NCBI GenBank assembly: GCA_949358305.1 | Contig: OX442314.1 | Coordinates: 33,041,608-33,105,607 of the forward strand | Reading direction: 5' to 3' | DNA from: Strigamia acuminata | Lineage: Eukaryota > Arthropoda > Chilopoda > Geophilomorpha > Linotaeniidae | DNA: 64,000 bases | In this document: positions 10,245-21,814 of the stretch, in pieces | Layout: each line of letters opens with the position of its first letter | Position numbering within the stretch: the stretch's first letter is position 1 | Notes under the pieces: generated by a model | Seen by the model: the letters and a program-made list of their open reading frames with translations, nothing else | What the model was told of the DNA's origin: nothing | Database searches by the model: none | Made by a program: the position numbers and the translations under genes

Positions 10245-10440
10245 TCTTAAAAGAGGGGGAAGTGTGGTGACCTCAAATATTCGTATCTGAGTGCTCACCA
10301 TATTTCCAAATTGTCTTATGATCATATCAAACATTCCTATATGTTTTGTTTCAATGTAAATTGAAATAAAACATACATTAATAAAATATAAAACAAGACA
10401 CAATATTACCCAAATAATATTGTGTTTTGCAGCAAGTTTT
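10245..10440 (+). mobile_element. Polypurine tract and candidate LTR start
   Basis: A purine tract (AAAAGAGGGGGAAG) directly precedes TGTGGTGACC at 10263, as a 3' polypurine tract precedes the TG of an LTR. Two AATAAA signals follow near 10365-10385 and then a long hairpin, resembling an R region. The LTR end is not found; one candidate is the CA just before TTTGGCCACAGAG near 11234. Without the 5' copy the LTR cannot be proved. Confidence 0.45.
10394..10429. other. 15-bp stem-loop after polyadenylation signals
   Basis: CAAGACACAATATTA pairs with TAATATTGTGTTTTG (one G.T pair) around a 6-base loop. It follows two AATAAA motifs by 10-30 bases. Poly(A) hairpins occur in retroviral R regions; the same role here is an inference. 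Confidence 0.45.
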
Positions 10441-10840
10441 GGCCCAGCAACAGCGTCAACCAATCACGCTGCGGCGTGCATTGCTTTGATGATGCTGCTA
10501 GGCGTGAGCCTGGGCGGAGCATCCCCTCCTCTCACGCGTGCCTGGCTCAATTGTTGCACACGACCCGAAGGCGGCCGTGTGTGATCTTTGTGCAACTCGT
10601 CATCTGCGCAGCTTTACTGAGCAGATTTAGGAGTGAGCCAAACGGTTTTGGCCCACTCTTCCCGCATTCTTGATTCTGCCTCCAAACTGTTCACAACCGT
10701 GTCAAACTTATGCCAAAAACTGCTAAGTGTGATCTGTGATATTGGACAAATTGAGTTTCATTGCTGGTCTGTACCCATTGTACGGAATAGCGCTTTCATT
10801 GCTTGAATTACTAGGCGTAATTTAAGCCATTTCTGTGTGG

Positions 10841-11054
10841 AATTGACATAGAGCTTGCTCTGTCAATTTGTAGTTCTTTGTGTCGAGCTTGCTCCACAAA
10901 GGAATCTGTGTGTTAAGACGGATTGTTACGTCGAGCTTGCTCCGTAATAATCACTTTCACTGTGTGTGAGAAGTATTCTCGTGTCGAGCGTGCTCCACGA
11001 GGGTTTTAGTATATCTAGCAACGTATTTTAGCGTCGAGTTTACTCCGTTAAAAT
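10841..11054 (+). other. Array of five covarying hairpins with a shared apical motif
   Basis: Five stem-loops stand in a row: 10841-10868, 10874-10903, 10921-10952, 10976-11003 and 11025-11054. Each has a lower stem of 6-10 bp whose sequence differs completely between hairpins but stays complementary. Each then has a two-base 5' bulge (TC, once TA) and an apical GAGCTTGCTC (variants GAGCGTGCTC and GAGTTTACTC, the latter with a compensated pair). In RNA the common tip would be a CUUG-type tetraloop on a short GC stem. Stem covariation points to selection on structure. The array lies 578-792 bases into the candidate LTR or leader. Confidence 0.7.
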
Positions 11055-13525
11055 CCCGCGCTCACACGACGCCATCGACGCCATCTTGGAGCCAACGGTC
11101 AACTGTGAGTGTACATTTGAAGAAGAAGCCAGATCGACCCCAAACATTTTAAATAATACCTCCTGTGTATTTTGAACAATTAAAACTATCTAATTTTTCC
11201 TTTACTCTGTGTAAAATCATTCCCCTAGACAAACATTTGGCCACAGAGTAGAAGTCCTGTACGGCATCTCACCGACGATTGCTTGATAAGTTTACTCAAT
11301 TTATTAAGTAAAAACCCGGATCGCCGCACTTTGAGGCACTAAACAGTCAGTCCAGATCTTTGACAAGTGGTCGATGGTGCGATGAGTCGCCATTGAACTT
11401 GGTCATTTCAACCGTTTAGCAATTCTCTTCTTGGATAGGTTCCTACTTCCGATAGATTTCGAACAGAATAGATTCTCTCTTTACACAGACTCCATTTAGA
11501 ATAACTAGCTATCTCCTCACATGTAACAGGTTTCGAATAGTCCTTGTCCTCAATATGAGATCACAGATGTGGCCAAGTTGCGTTCCAAACTATTTCCTTC
11601 TTGGCACTTGTGTCCATCGCTACAGGTCAATTTTACATGTGAGAGCATTCTCTTTTTTCTGAAATAAGCATTCGTCATTGCAGTTTTCAATGCCAGTCAC
11701 GCTGTTTCGAACACGACGTTACACACCCCTTAGAAAGACCCTCCTTCTTAGCGTTTGGGCGGGCTTTCCCGGGGTGCCCAACGCATTCACATCGATCTTC
11801 TCTACAGGGAACATCTCCTAGAGATTTTGGGTTTCCATAGCACAAATTATTCTTCTTTGGTCTTCATCCATGCCGTGTCTTTGGTTCTACAGATAGAAAA
11901 CTCTCTCCTCTTTACTGAAAAGACCTCTTAGAAAGCTCCCTTCATTTCAAGATAGTTTACACACGGGTTGGGCTTCCCCGAGGAACCCGGTGTCTTCTTC
12001 ACTCAGTCTGAAATTTTCTCTCTCTTATAGCTTGTCGGTCTTCGAGTTTTTCTATCTCTGAAAGATCCGAATTGGTCTGTATACCAATATCTCAGGCTTA
12101 CATCTCAGTCAGGTGTTCTTCTTTGTAATAGCAATCTCGTTCAAAATAATCCCACTTGTCTGCAGTACATAGCGGTTTTTTTTTCACTTAGTGACAGGAC
12201 AGGACAGAAGCAGTAGAAATAGATTTTGCTCCCCACCCTCCCACCCCATTTTCTTTTGGCGGGAGGGATTATTGAATAATAATAATCTAGACAGGTGTAT
12301 AGAAATGATCAAATTCACCTTGGTCCCCTCTTCCTGCGACACAACAGAGTGCACGCCGTTGTGTGGCCGTTGGGTGGATGGGTGGTTTTCTTATCTTTTT
12401 GAATTCTCTTAGCGACGGCATTCTATCCGGGTTGCGGATTCAAGCCCCACTCCGTGAGTTAGGGTACTTGCTGGTCCATGATCCGGCAAAAGTCCTTTGC
12501 CTTAACTTCAATCTTTCAGATAGCCTTTCTTTTCTTAGTTCTTGATGCACGCCCCTTCCTGTGTTTTGGGGTTTTTAGCTGGACAGTGGTCCACATTACC
12601 AAAGAAATTCTCCTTTTTCTTGTATTTTACGATAGTTCCTAGTCTTGCTCTTGTGTAAGAAGGACGGGATACAGATTCCTTGCTCTCCTTCATAATCGAT
12701 ATTATTTGTTGGCCCGTCCACCAAGGAGATGGGTCAAGTCGAGAGGTAGCCTGACCGCTATCACCTTTGGAGCTGCACAGCTCGATACGCACAACAAGTG
12801 CTTGGCATCTTTAGCCTGCTTAAAGAGTTCGGGGTCCTTCCTTTTGCCTTGCTCAAACCCACATTACATCTTGAACTAACCACTACGATGAGTACTAAAG
12901 ACTTTGTGATGTCTCTGCGATCTACTCTCTGGAAAAATGGCTGTTGATATTTGAGTTTGCCCATTTGTTAATCTGTCACAAGTTTGATTTAATGTAACAT
13001 GCGTACATACTTTTATGTTATGTGTGTTGACTTATCGGTGGTTCATTGTGTGGTCGGTCACGTGTTTTTCTGTAAATGTGATGATATGTGCGCGGATTTG
13101 ATCAGTTATTATATAATGTTTAGCAATTACCATCCAGCTTGAAAACGTATCTTAATATGATATTTGTTAGCTTGTGTATTGTTGTTTTGCACACATGATG
13201 AGGTTAGAAGTGTTTGCAATTGATAAAATTATCAAATGCATAAGGCTGTATTATTATTTAGTCCTTTCTGGTTTATTTACTTTTTTTGTATGATTGTAAA
13301 GAACAAATCAATAACAAGTGTCTTGATTTGTTCTAACCTTATATTTATTATGTATGAGATTTGAACTTACATTAGGTTTCAAATCACATGTTTTTATGCT
13401 GCTTTGGAAATAAAGCAAGATGGCCGCACGTTGCGAGTTTGCCAGCCATTTCAAAATGGTTTCATATTATTTCCGACCCGTATATTCCTTTAATGGCGCC
13501 CACCATGATTAAAGCAACCATCCAT
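11055..13525. other. Non-coding stretch, probably retroelement LTR/leader DNA
   Basis: No convincing gene. There is pyrimidine-rich sequence, the two stem-loops above and a tRNA-like B-box resemblance near 12430-12450 without a foldable tRNA. A possible primer-binding-like TGGCCACAGAG sits near 11237 after a CA. Open frames are short with no domain content. Confidence 0.4.
11751..11993. other. Two GC-rich stem-loops of common design
   Basis: At 11751-11784 an outer stem GCGTT-GGGC/GCCCAACGC (one bulged T) holds GGGCTTTCCC plus a GGGGT 3' bulge. At 11961-11993 an outer stem ACACGGGTT/AACCCGGTGT (one bulged G) holds GGGCTTCCCC plus GAGG. The inner motif is conserved while the outer stems differ. 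They lie in otherwise pyrimidine-rich non-coding DNA. Confidence 0.45.
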
Positions 13526-14109
13526 GGCAGATGAATTCTCACGCATGGACGTAAAATCGGATTCAGACTCGGATACGGATTCAGATTCGTCAGGCACATC
13601 GATGAAACTATGACATTTATGATAAAACACCAAAGGACGATGATGTCGAGCAAATTCCGGAAGTGGATCTAGACGAGTTATTGAGTATCGAGCGCCCATA
13701 TACGAAACGCCTCGAGAAGTTTCAACATATTAAGACATTGGATCCAGGTCACCGGAAAATCGCAAAAATGATGAAACGTCAAGAGCGTCGAAAAGCGAGT
13801 AGACAGAGAAAACGCCAAGAACGCGGAATGGAGAAAGCTAACAACACAGAAAAAGGCCAACAAAAAATGCAGCAGGAGGCAGAACGGTCTATTCGCAGAA
13901 ACGCCCGACGTATTAAAGAGATTACCGATGAGCGGAAAAATTTAATACGGGGAGTCAAACCACATAGTCCAAAAGGCACAGAAGGCAGAGGACTATTATT
14001 GAAGAAGCTACATAAGCCAATATGTGTTTTGAGAGCTTTGCTTTACAGCAAAGCCCAACTGTTGCCCCTTAATTTATTTGTATTTCTTTATTTTTGGGCT
14101 CAGTTTTAA
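13526..14109 (+). pseudogene. Broken highly charged ORF, unknown
   Basis: An ATG at 13526 opens a Ser/Asp repeat peptide that stops at about 13612. Shortly after, another frame runs through an acidic stretch into a Lys/Arg/Gln-rich helix-prone segment (about 13660-13985) before turning hydrophobic and ending at 14109. Together they look like one protein broken by a frameshift, or two exons. I do not recognise a family; gag-like or nuclear coiled-coil proteins are possible. Confidence 0.3.
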
Positions 14110-15726
14110 ACAATCCTTTTACTTGAAATGCCTATTGTTTTGAGCACGTGGGATTTTCTGCTCAGTTCTTGTTTATGTTTGGTTCATTAAACACGTAAGT
14201 GTTTTTCTCTCGTTTTTCAATGCGTCTGCTTGGCCATTTGTTTTAGGCCTAGCTCTTGTAGGAAATCATGAATATGTTAGTCAAATGGTTTACAGTCAGT
14301 AGGGTTTTAATGCGCATGTTTCAGGTTTAGTGCACGAATACATTGTGTATTCATGGCTTTCATGAGTTGTGTACTTTCTCCAATTCAAAGTATATGAGTC
14401 CGTCAATATTGGAGTTAGCGCAGTCTGCTGGCACTGTTATATATCGATAGGTGTTCAGTAATTACTAGAATATTAAGAGTTGTTTGGGCAAAATGGTTCT
14501 TAGGTTGTTATTCAAGTTGATAACATGTATTCCGTATTTGTAATTGCTTTCCTCTGTTAATAATTGTATTTCAGTTGAGTCAATGTACTTAATTATGTGC
14601 TCTGTTTACATGTATGATTTATTCTGAAGATTTGTGCTGATTTGTGTAATCACATGTAGTTTTGAGTCATGTGACCAGTTTTTTAGTCACTTGACAAAGT
14701 TTTTCCACCATGAATAAACATGGCTGCTCAATTGGAGCAATTTTCTGCCAAAGCCAAAATATAGGACTCACCAGTGTTATTTCCACAAAAATCATTAGCT
14801 CTCAACATGAGCATGCAGACCCACAATCTGCACGGGAACCTGAGATGTTTCGTCAAGGACACAGCTCGAGATCGAGTCGCTCTACAAGAAGTGTCCTAAA
14901 GGTTCGAGCGGCCGTGTGGTCACGCTATAAGTCGAGTGGTGGTCGCCTGTGCAGTAAGCTGGAACGTCAGCCATCATCTGCGAGCGGTCAACCGCGTCGA
15001 CGACAGCTTGACCTGCGACTGGACGACGCCAAGCTGCTTTTCAACGCGTCGCAGTGTGCGAGGACGATTCTGTTCAACACAACGCAATGATCTCTCCTTT
15101 TTTGTTGACATTTTTCTTGTTTATTTAAGCAATTTTGAGTGTATTTATTTCTGTTTTATTGAATTTAGACGGGTCAGTTCTGATGTGAACTGTGTGACAG
15201 CTCGGTGGATGCTTGGTCAAGGTTTTTGGGTTTTTTTGCAAGGCGGTGTCGCTCTCTTTTGCCTGCTTTCGAGTGTGGCAGAGGAGTGGTCCGCCGTCTC
15301 TCCTCCGCATTTGGTCGGCTCGCCTCTCGAGTCGGTTTGGAGAGTGGGTGCGAGACGCTGCGCCTCGTTTGACCGTTGCATTCGTCCGCGTGTTGTTCAG
15401 TGTGCTGACCGTATAAGAGCATATGAATTGTCTCGACATTAGGAATTTCATCTTTTCTTGTTGTGAGGGTCGTTTTCACGCTCGTACAGCGAAAGACTCC
15501 TTGAGTCCGCCATAGGCGCCAGTCACAGCTTCTTTTGAGTGGGTTTTCTTTGCTGTTTGTCGCTCCGCAATAGGAGCACAGGCCAATTGCGCCACTTAGA
15601 GTTGTATTTGACCAAACACACATGTCACTGGTTGCCGAACGCAACGGTACGAGCAGGAAAGCAGCCCTATTTTCTGGTTTTTGGTTGGGGTTTATACAGA
15701 AGTTTAAGTGAACTTAGAGTTCGGAT
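14110..15726. other. No gene recognised
   Basis: Mixed-composition DNA between a broken ORF and a Copia remnant. Open frames are short, uncharacterised and unsupported. It may be the decayed interior of the Copia copy whose 3' end follows, but I see no reverse transcriptase or integrase motif. Confidence 0.4.
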
Positions 15727-16005
15727 TTGGTGGTGACCCATCAGAGCGTCCTTCCCCCGAGCTTTGACAACACATACTGCAATAACAAGTCAACCATTAT
15801 GTTTTCCGAAGAGAACAATCAACACGACCGGACAAAACACATCCTGAGAAAATTTATGTTTGTTCCTGACGAAGTGATGCTTAAGAACATTCGGATAAAC
15901 TTTTTACCCACCGAGGAGATGTTGGCCGACCCCTTGACCAAACCACTTTCCGGGAAGAGACTGAAGGCACTGGCCAAGATGTTGAAAATGGAGCGAAAGA
16001 AATGA
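15727..16005 (+). pseudogene. Copia pol remnant (RNase H C-terminus)
   Basis: The frame from about 15760 to the stop at 16003-16005 matches the end of the Copia RNase H seen intact at about 54560-54790. Shared motifs are DNKSTI, the QHDRTKHILRK stretch and LADPLTKPLSG. The rest of gag-pol is absent. It is followed by a purine tract and an LTR of the same family, so this is the 3' end of a decayed element. Confidence 0.75.
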
Positions 16006-16106
16006 ACATTATTTTAAGCCGTTAGTTTAATTCATTTTTTCTTCATTTTATCGCAAAGTTGTTTGTCAGAATGTCAGTGTAATTTTAACTGGTTTAAGGG
16101 GGGATT

Positions 16107-16300
16107 TGGGAAGATGATACACAGTTAAAACCACACCACCAGAAAGAAACTGTTATTATTATTGTTATCTGGTTGCTAAGTTAATCAATCGCTAATGTCG
16201 TCTGCTTGATATTCAATTGTAAAATGAATGACAGAATAAAGGCGCTTGGATTATATTTGTATGTTTCAAAAATGCAAGATCCATTTACTACAACCTCACA
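16107..16300 (+). mobile_element. 3' LTR of decayed Copia element
   Basis: Preceded by the polypurine tract AAGGGGGGATT (16096-16106). It begins TGGGAAGATGATA and ends AACCTCACA. It shares blocks with the intact Copia LTRs at 49565 and 54878, including GTCGTCTGCTTG and AATGCAAGATCC near the end, and has about the same length (194 versus 184). Diverged, so old. Confidence 0.65.
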
Positions 16301-16855
16301 GAAAGCTTATAACAAATTAAATAAATTATTGAGGAAAAATTACAATCTCCTATCTTTTCGCAGGCCCCGAAGTGATTTTTCCCAATCCAGATGTTGCTCG
16401 CAACAACGGATATTTAGATCAAACAACTGTTGTAAGAATCCATTATTTGGAGTTATATCTCTGTGTCCGTGTTGCTGTCGCGCTCAGAAACACGAAAGGA
16501 GGCACAAGCTGCTCAAATGGGGTGGTGTATAGTGGCATTGGTTGTACTATCTGTGGACAGAAGATCCAGAATCAGGGGCTGCAACTTCTTCAAATGCTGG
16601 ATGGGAAGATGTAGATTCATGGTAAGCTAGCCCAGCTGAGGACACACCTGGGTGGGGAGTGACTGGCTTCCTACTCACACCACATTGCTAATGGAGGAGT
16701 AGAAAAGAAGAGGATAGGATTAAAAACAACCTTTATAATCTACCGTGTTAACAAGACTGAAGTTTTACAGATAAACAAAGAAGTAGCACTTTTACAATAA
16801 TGACAAGTGATACTTAACAAAGAAATACACAAAATAAAAGTCTAATAAGCTCTTC

Positions 16856-17180
16856 TATATAAAACCTGAAATTTAAGGTTCGTCTTTTCATTTTCCAACC
16901 ACTACCGATAGCGAGAAAGATGTTTTACATCATCGTTGAAGTCTTTTTGGCCATGCTTTTTCTCTGGAAAGCGGCCGACGTCGTCAGGCAAGCGGCTGAC
17001 GTCGTGCAGCATGCGGCCGACGTAGTCCAACAAGCAGCGGCCGGCGACGTCGTGCCACCGGCTCTTGCCGCCATCGAACGAAAAAGCATCAGAAAGAATT
17101 TAAACTGAGGCAGAGGGAATTAGACCTACAAGAATGTCGTCTGTTGTTAGAAGAGAAGAAACATGAATCTGATAGTAAAT
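16856..17180 (+). pseudogene. Small TATA-driven ORF with AADVV repeats and coiled-coil tail
   Basis: TATATAAA (16856-16863) lies 57 bases before an ATG at 16920. The 62-residue frame (to 17108) has a hydrophobic N-terminus then about four copies of an (H/Q)AADVVQ-like repeat. Near 17085 the reading shifts: another frame continues as a Lys/Glu/Leu-rich coiled-coil peptide to a TAA around 17177, overlapping an AATAAA. A one-base frameshift would join them. Such Lys/Glu/Leu-rich tails are common in transposon-derived DNA-binding proteins, but the family is not identified. Confidence 0.3.
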
Positions 17181-17296
17181 AAAGATCTAAATTGATGGAA
17201 ATACTCTTTTCAAAATTATCCTAAATTGTCTATATTTTTCAAAGCATGAAAACATCTTATCCTATATTTTATTTATTTTATTTTAAGCGTACATCA

Positions 17297-19216
17297 TGTG
17301 GTGACCCCAGAGGTCACTGGTGTATTGGTTTTATTTTATTAGTTAGAAAGTGTATTTTTTAGTGCAATAGATATTTTGTTAGAATTATTTCTTATGTTTA
17401 AAATAGAGAGAATCCATTTATATTTATGACAATGTTGATTGTAATTTTGAATTGATGAGGTGTTAACCTCACAAATGAGTTATTGAGATATCAGGGTATG
17501 TTGTGTTTATACCACATCAAGCTGGGTGGTCGCCCAGCCTGCCATAGACTGTGTTTATTAATGTAAACAGGATATGGCAGCCCCTAGACTGTGAAACTCG
17601 TCCAAGTTCTTCAGTCTGCCTCAAACGTTCAATGGACGTACAACTGTGAAACTTCTTCCTCTGTCTTAGGAAATGAGTTTATGCTACAACATGGAACCTG
17701 CTGACCAAGTTGGAACAAGACAGTCTTGTTCCAGCATCCACTTTTATACCCTTTTTTGGATAAAAAGGGTGATATTCCTGATGTTCCTACAAGCAGGAGA
17801 TGCTAATCAAGTCCAAATGTACCTCCAACCAGAAAAGAACCACCTGCTGTGAGTTGAGTTGGCAGAGCCTCGCCCACCTGCGGGAGTGAAGTAAAAACCA
17901 ACATCCAACCCTGTGGACCTTGCCAAGGCCGGCGATGGATACCAGAAAACAACAAACAGGGAAGTTATGATTTCTTTTCTTCCTAGTTGCAATTCATGTC
18001 AGTTCTTTTAAAGCTTACGGTGTGTTTGAAACCAGTGTTAGAACGTAGTACTGAATAATTGTTAGTACAAACTGTAGAAAGTGTTTGAGAGTTGATAGTA
18101 GATAATTTTTAGCACTACTTAAGAAATGTTATTAAATTTGATTGCTTAATAATTAGTTGATATTTAATCAAAAGAATAAATCACTTTGTATTCATTCTAA
18201 TTTTATGTAAATGCAAGGGTTGATTATTTACAAGACACTACATTTTGGAAATCCCTATTCACTCGCTGGGAACCCGATGAATGGCGTACAATCTTGTTTC
18301 CGTCAACTGTAAGCTGAATTTGCATTGCATCTATCTTCTTCCTTGAGAAATATGCAACAGGATCAGCATTTGGATAATCAACAAGTGCAACTCTTATCCA
18401 TCGCTGCCTGCTACAACGGATATGATCAGACAAGTTAACTTATGATTCGAATTTTCTTATAAGGTTTTTATTAAAAACATAACTTTTATCTTTTCAGGCA
18501 ATCAATTGAATTTGTTATCAACCTGACTTGAATTGTTTGATTTTATTTATCTAGTTATTAAGAATTAGTTTGTATAGAACACAAATCATGTAATGATAGC
18601 TTTAAGACTAAGTGTATAAATACCAGACAATTGTGCGATGTGTCGAGCAGTCGCAATGTCATGTGGCCCTGCGAGTGATCTGATGCATCACGCAGAGTTT
18701 TGATTTACAAAAACTGTCATGTTTTGAATATATTCGTGTCAGTTCCTTGCTAAGAAAGGGTGTTCCTATATAGTGTTGTGTGGATTGAGATAATGAACCT
18801 GTAGGTTGAATGTTACTTCCATTTCAATGTTGAATCTCTTAATGATTTAATTTAGATAATGTTTTTATTAGTTTGCAGAAAATCCCCGATGGATACATGA
18901 AGTAGCCCACCAAGTGAATTGGCGCTTTAATGTCTGGTGTGAGATTTACAATGGGCAAATAATTGGTCCTGCGTTCTACAATGGTAACCTGAATGGACAA
19001 CGATACACCGAAGAGTTTGTTGACAATTTGCCATTGGTCAGAAGAGCTGAGATGTGGTACCAACAGGATGGGGCTCCACCCCACTTCTCACGTCTAGCAT
19101 GGCAAAAGTTACATGCTATATTTGGAGATCAATGGATTAGTAGAGGGAGACCAGTGTCATACCCACCGATTTAAATCACGAACTGAAATCACATTTGTAG
19201 TGACCCTAGTGGTCAA
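17297..19216. mobile_element. Segment bounded by two LTR-head-like sequences
   Basis: TGTGGTGACC at 17297 and TGTAGTGACC at 19196 both resemble the candidate LTR start at 10263. Each is a small inverted repeat (GTGACC/GGTCAC; TGACC/GGTCA). They may be starts of related LTRs about 1.9 kb apart. No coding content is seen except the transposase fragment at 18872. Weak evidence. Confidence 0.25.
18872..19174 (+). pseudogene. DDE transposase fragment (mariner/Tc-like)
   Basis: The translation contains NPRWIHEV, FNVWCEIYNG and QQDGAPPHF motifs (second catalytic Asp in QDGAPPH), then a GDQWISRGR stretch. This is the central part of a Tc/IS630-type transposase. It breaks off at YPP just before the expected third catalytic acid region. 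Only about 100 residues remain, so the element is dead. Confidence 0.75.
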
Positions 19217-20350
19217 TAGAAAGGGTTAAATTAAAGTTTAGTTTTCCCTTAACAGAAATGCGTCTGTTTACTATTTATTTCATTTGAGTTTATTTATTGT
19301 GCCAAACAAGGAAGTCTGGCGCAACTGGAAGACATGGGGGCTGTTGCCAGGGCAACCAGCCCATGAGCTTCCTACAATAGGAAGGGATTCAACCAAAAAA
19401 TAATCAGCTAAGATTTAAAATGTTGCTCACGTTTTTCATACAACCAATGTTTAATTACAATTATTTTTAGTTACACAAATTGCAGAAACAACTGCTCGAA
19501 ATTAAAGTGTTCATATCATCAGTTTTATCTGTTAATGAGGGCATGGGAATCTTTATCGCCTCCTCCACCTCCAGGCAGGCCCAAGAAAAACCGAAAAGCA
19601 ATGGAGACGACATCCAAAGTCGATAAGCCAGACAAGAGACGCTTCACCGAATTTTCAGCAGAAACTTCCTCGAAAAATAGTAATGCTGGCAAAGTTCAAC
19701 CCGCTGAACAACATTCTAATGAGGCTAATCGATGGGCTTGACAACAATTTTTACGAAATATGAGCATGTTACATAAAGATTCCATTGGAAACCCAAAAAT
19801 TATCAATAGCATTTGTGTTTGAAATTCACTTTTCTAGGAAGTAATTACTCCAGGTGAAAAGAAAAAATGGCAGTGGCACTGATGTACCAGGGGTATGGGG
19901 CCTTGTAGGAGGTTTTTGCTTCATATTTGAATAGCCAAGATCGTTATATCAAAGTCTGAACCAGGAACCAATGACCATTAAGCAGTATATGATAAAACGA
20001 TGTTCGTTTTGAAAGGGGTTTCAGGTCTAAAAATGCTACAACGTGGTTACTTTTGCCCAATTGCCCAATTTGCGCCAGATAAACATTGGGAAAAAAAAAT
20101 TGGAAATGGAAGAGCAACTAGTCAAGAGGTAATAAACCTTCTAACAATAACAAGGGTAGAAAACCAAAAGCAGAGGGCCAAGATAGTAAAATATAAAAAT
20201 TATCATTTTACACAAATGACCAAATAACAACTAACCAAACATTGATTATTCTTGGATCTTGATTACAACTATTTTTTCTCAATCTAAAAAATCAAGAACC
20301 ACCAACAACACAGCACCTGCACAAATATTTCAGGAATCTTCTGAAGAAAA
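19217..20350. other. Transposon debris, no clear gene
   Basis: A short frame at 19535-19741 encodes a Pro run followed by GRPKKNRK, an AT-hook-like basic motif, then ends. A second short frame lies at 20000-20227. Neither has recognisable homology. The rest is AT-rich. Confidence 0.3.
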
Positions 20351-20404
20351 TATTGGATGAAGTAGATGTCAAATTCATGTACAAATATGGTGGAAAATCA
20401 TGTA

Positions 20405-20545
20405 AATTACACAATCATGTAGGATTGCAGGCTTACGATACAAATAAAAGTAAATGCCACAACCTTGTAGGATTGCAGGCTTACAATACAAATAAATGTA
20501 AATGCCACAATCATGTAGGGTGTGGGCTTGCAATACAAATAAATG
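20405..20545 (+). repeat. Three tandem copies of a ~51-bp unit
   Basis: The unit contains CATGTAGGATTGCAGGCTTA, ACAAATAAA and AATGCCACAA blocks. The 51-bp period keeps frame and encodes a 17-residue His/Cys-containing repeat (NHVGLQAY...NKCKC), but there is no sign of a larger gene. Confidence 0.6.
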
Positions 20546-20877
20546 TAAATGCCACGTTAGTTGTGCGAGTTATTATTTTTTTTAAATTGAAAACAGGACA
20601 AATTGCGTGCAGCTGCGTTTGACCAGAGCTCTTTTTTGGTTCCACTGAGACTAGTTCAAGTCGTCAGTTTCTCCAGGGGTGACCACGTAGAGGTCGAGAG
20701 TTGGATTTTACACCCCCTAATTCACTATTTACCATTGACTTTGTTCTAATCGCCAGCAATTCTATTCGCAATCAATGCAGGTATGTAAAAAAACTAAATA
20801 TAAACAAAAACATAAAAACTGACCACTTCCTTGAATATGACGCACGGATGGACTGAAATGTTTAACAAAAAAAAGTT

Positions 20878-21560
20878 GCGAAATTTGAATTAAATAGTGA
20901 AATAAACCTGACGCAATGCTAAACAAACTTAATTTGAAAAATTACCCATCTGAGTACAAATTTTTCCGAAATAAACCATCATCAGCAACGATGAAGCACA
21001 CTCACGAACCGATCGACTGACGTCTTCCTTTGTGAGAAGTACGGGGTTCACAGGCGGAAAAAAACAATGTACAGGGTTCACAGGCGGAAAAAAACAATGT
21101 ACAGGGTTCACAGGCGGAAAAAAACAATGTACAGGGTTCACAGGCGAAAAAAAACGATATACGGTGAAGGTATAACAAATCTTTGGTGTCCTTTCTCTGA
21201 TTCCGAGTCAGAGTGTATAACATTTCGGATGATTTAAAAAGAAATTTGAATTAAATAGTGAAATAAACCAGACGCGATGCTAAACAAACTTACTTTGAAA
21301 TATTACGTTGAAAAATTACCCATCTGAGTACAAAATTTTACCAAAATAAACAATGATCAGCAACGATGAAGCACTCACGAACCGATCGACCGACGCCTTC
21401 CTTTGTGAGAACGAGAAGTACGGGGTTCACAGGCGGAAAAAAACAATGTACGGGGTTCAAAGGCGAAAAAACACGATATACGATGAAGGTAGAACAAATC
21501 TTTGGTGTCTTTTCTCTGATTCCGAGTTAGAGAGTATAACATTTAGGATGATTTAAAAAG
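20878..21560. repeat. Tandem ~360-bp duplication with an internal 30-bp minisatellite
   Basis: Sequence starting GAAATTTGAATTAAATAGTG at about 20879 recurs at about 21240. Both copies carry ACGATGAAGCAC, then a 30-bp unit (CAGGGTTCACAGGCGGAAAA core), repeated four times in the first copy and about two in the second. Read on the plus strand the unit encodes a basic 10-residue repeat (YGVHRRKKTM); the second copy has a 67-codon frame at 21353-21556. The first copy is frameshifted. Confidence 0.65.
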
Positions 21561-21814
21561 AAATATCCTCAGATTTTAGTTTTCCTGAAAATATCCCATG
21601 ATTATTATCAAGAATGAATAAGCCGAAGAGAAAAACAGAATTAATTAAAGTTAACGTAGTGACAGTTGAGACCAGCCGATGGCGCTTTTGTCGCATTCTT
21701 GGGAAATGCCCGGCAATTTTAAATAATTATTAATCGAAAATTTTATTAACACTGTAATAATGCCAGGTTATTGCGAAGTTTGAAAAATACTGCATACCGT
21801 AGAAATGTTCGCGC

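Larger units (their letters stand above)
1..10262 (+). mobile_element. Ty3/gypsy-type LTR retrotransposon (5' LTR outside window)
   Basis: Seen: gag, protease, reverse transcriptase, RNase H and integrase follow one another on the plus strand in gypsy order (integrase after RNase H). A purine-rich tract at about 10245-10262 abuts a sequence starting TGTGGTGACC that could open the 3' LTR. The window begins in the leader, so the 5' LTR and primer binding site cannot be checked. Between pol and the purine tract lies an extra spliced gene (7249-10090) that does not look like an envelope. Alternatively the 3' LTR is the CRE/CCAAT/TATA-bearing stretch at about 6900-7240 and the downstream gene is separate. 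The copy cannot make intact Pol because a DNA transposon splits it at 3111-4016. Confidence 0.7.

Noticed and set aside
12400..12460. tRNA or SINE-like B box (GGATTCAAGCC)
   Set aside because: No matching acceptor stem, anticodon arm or A box could be folded around it.
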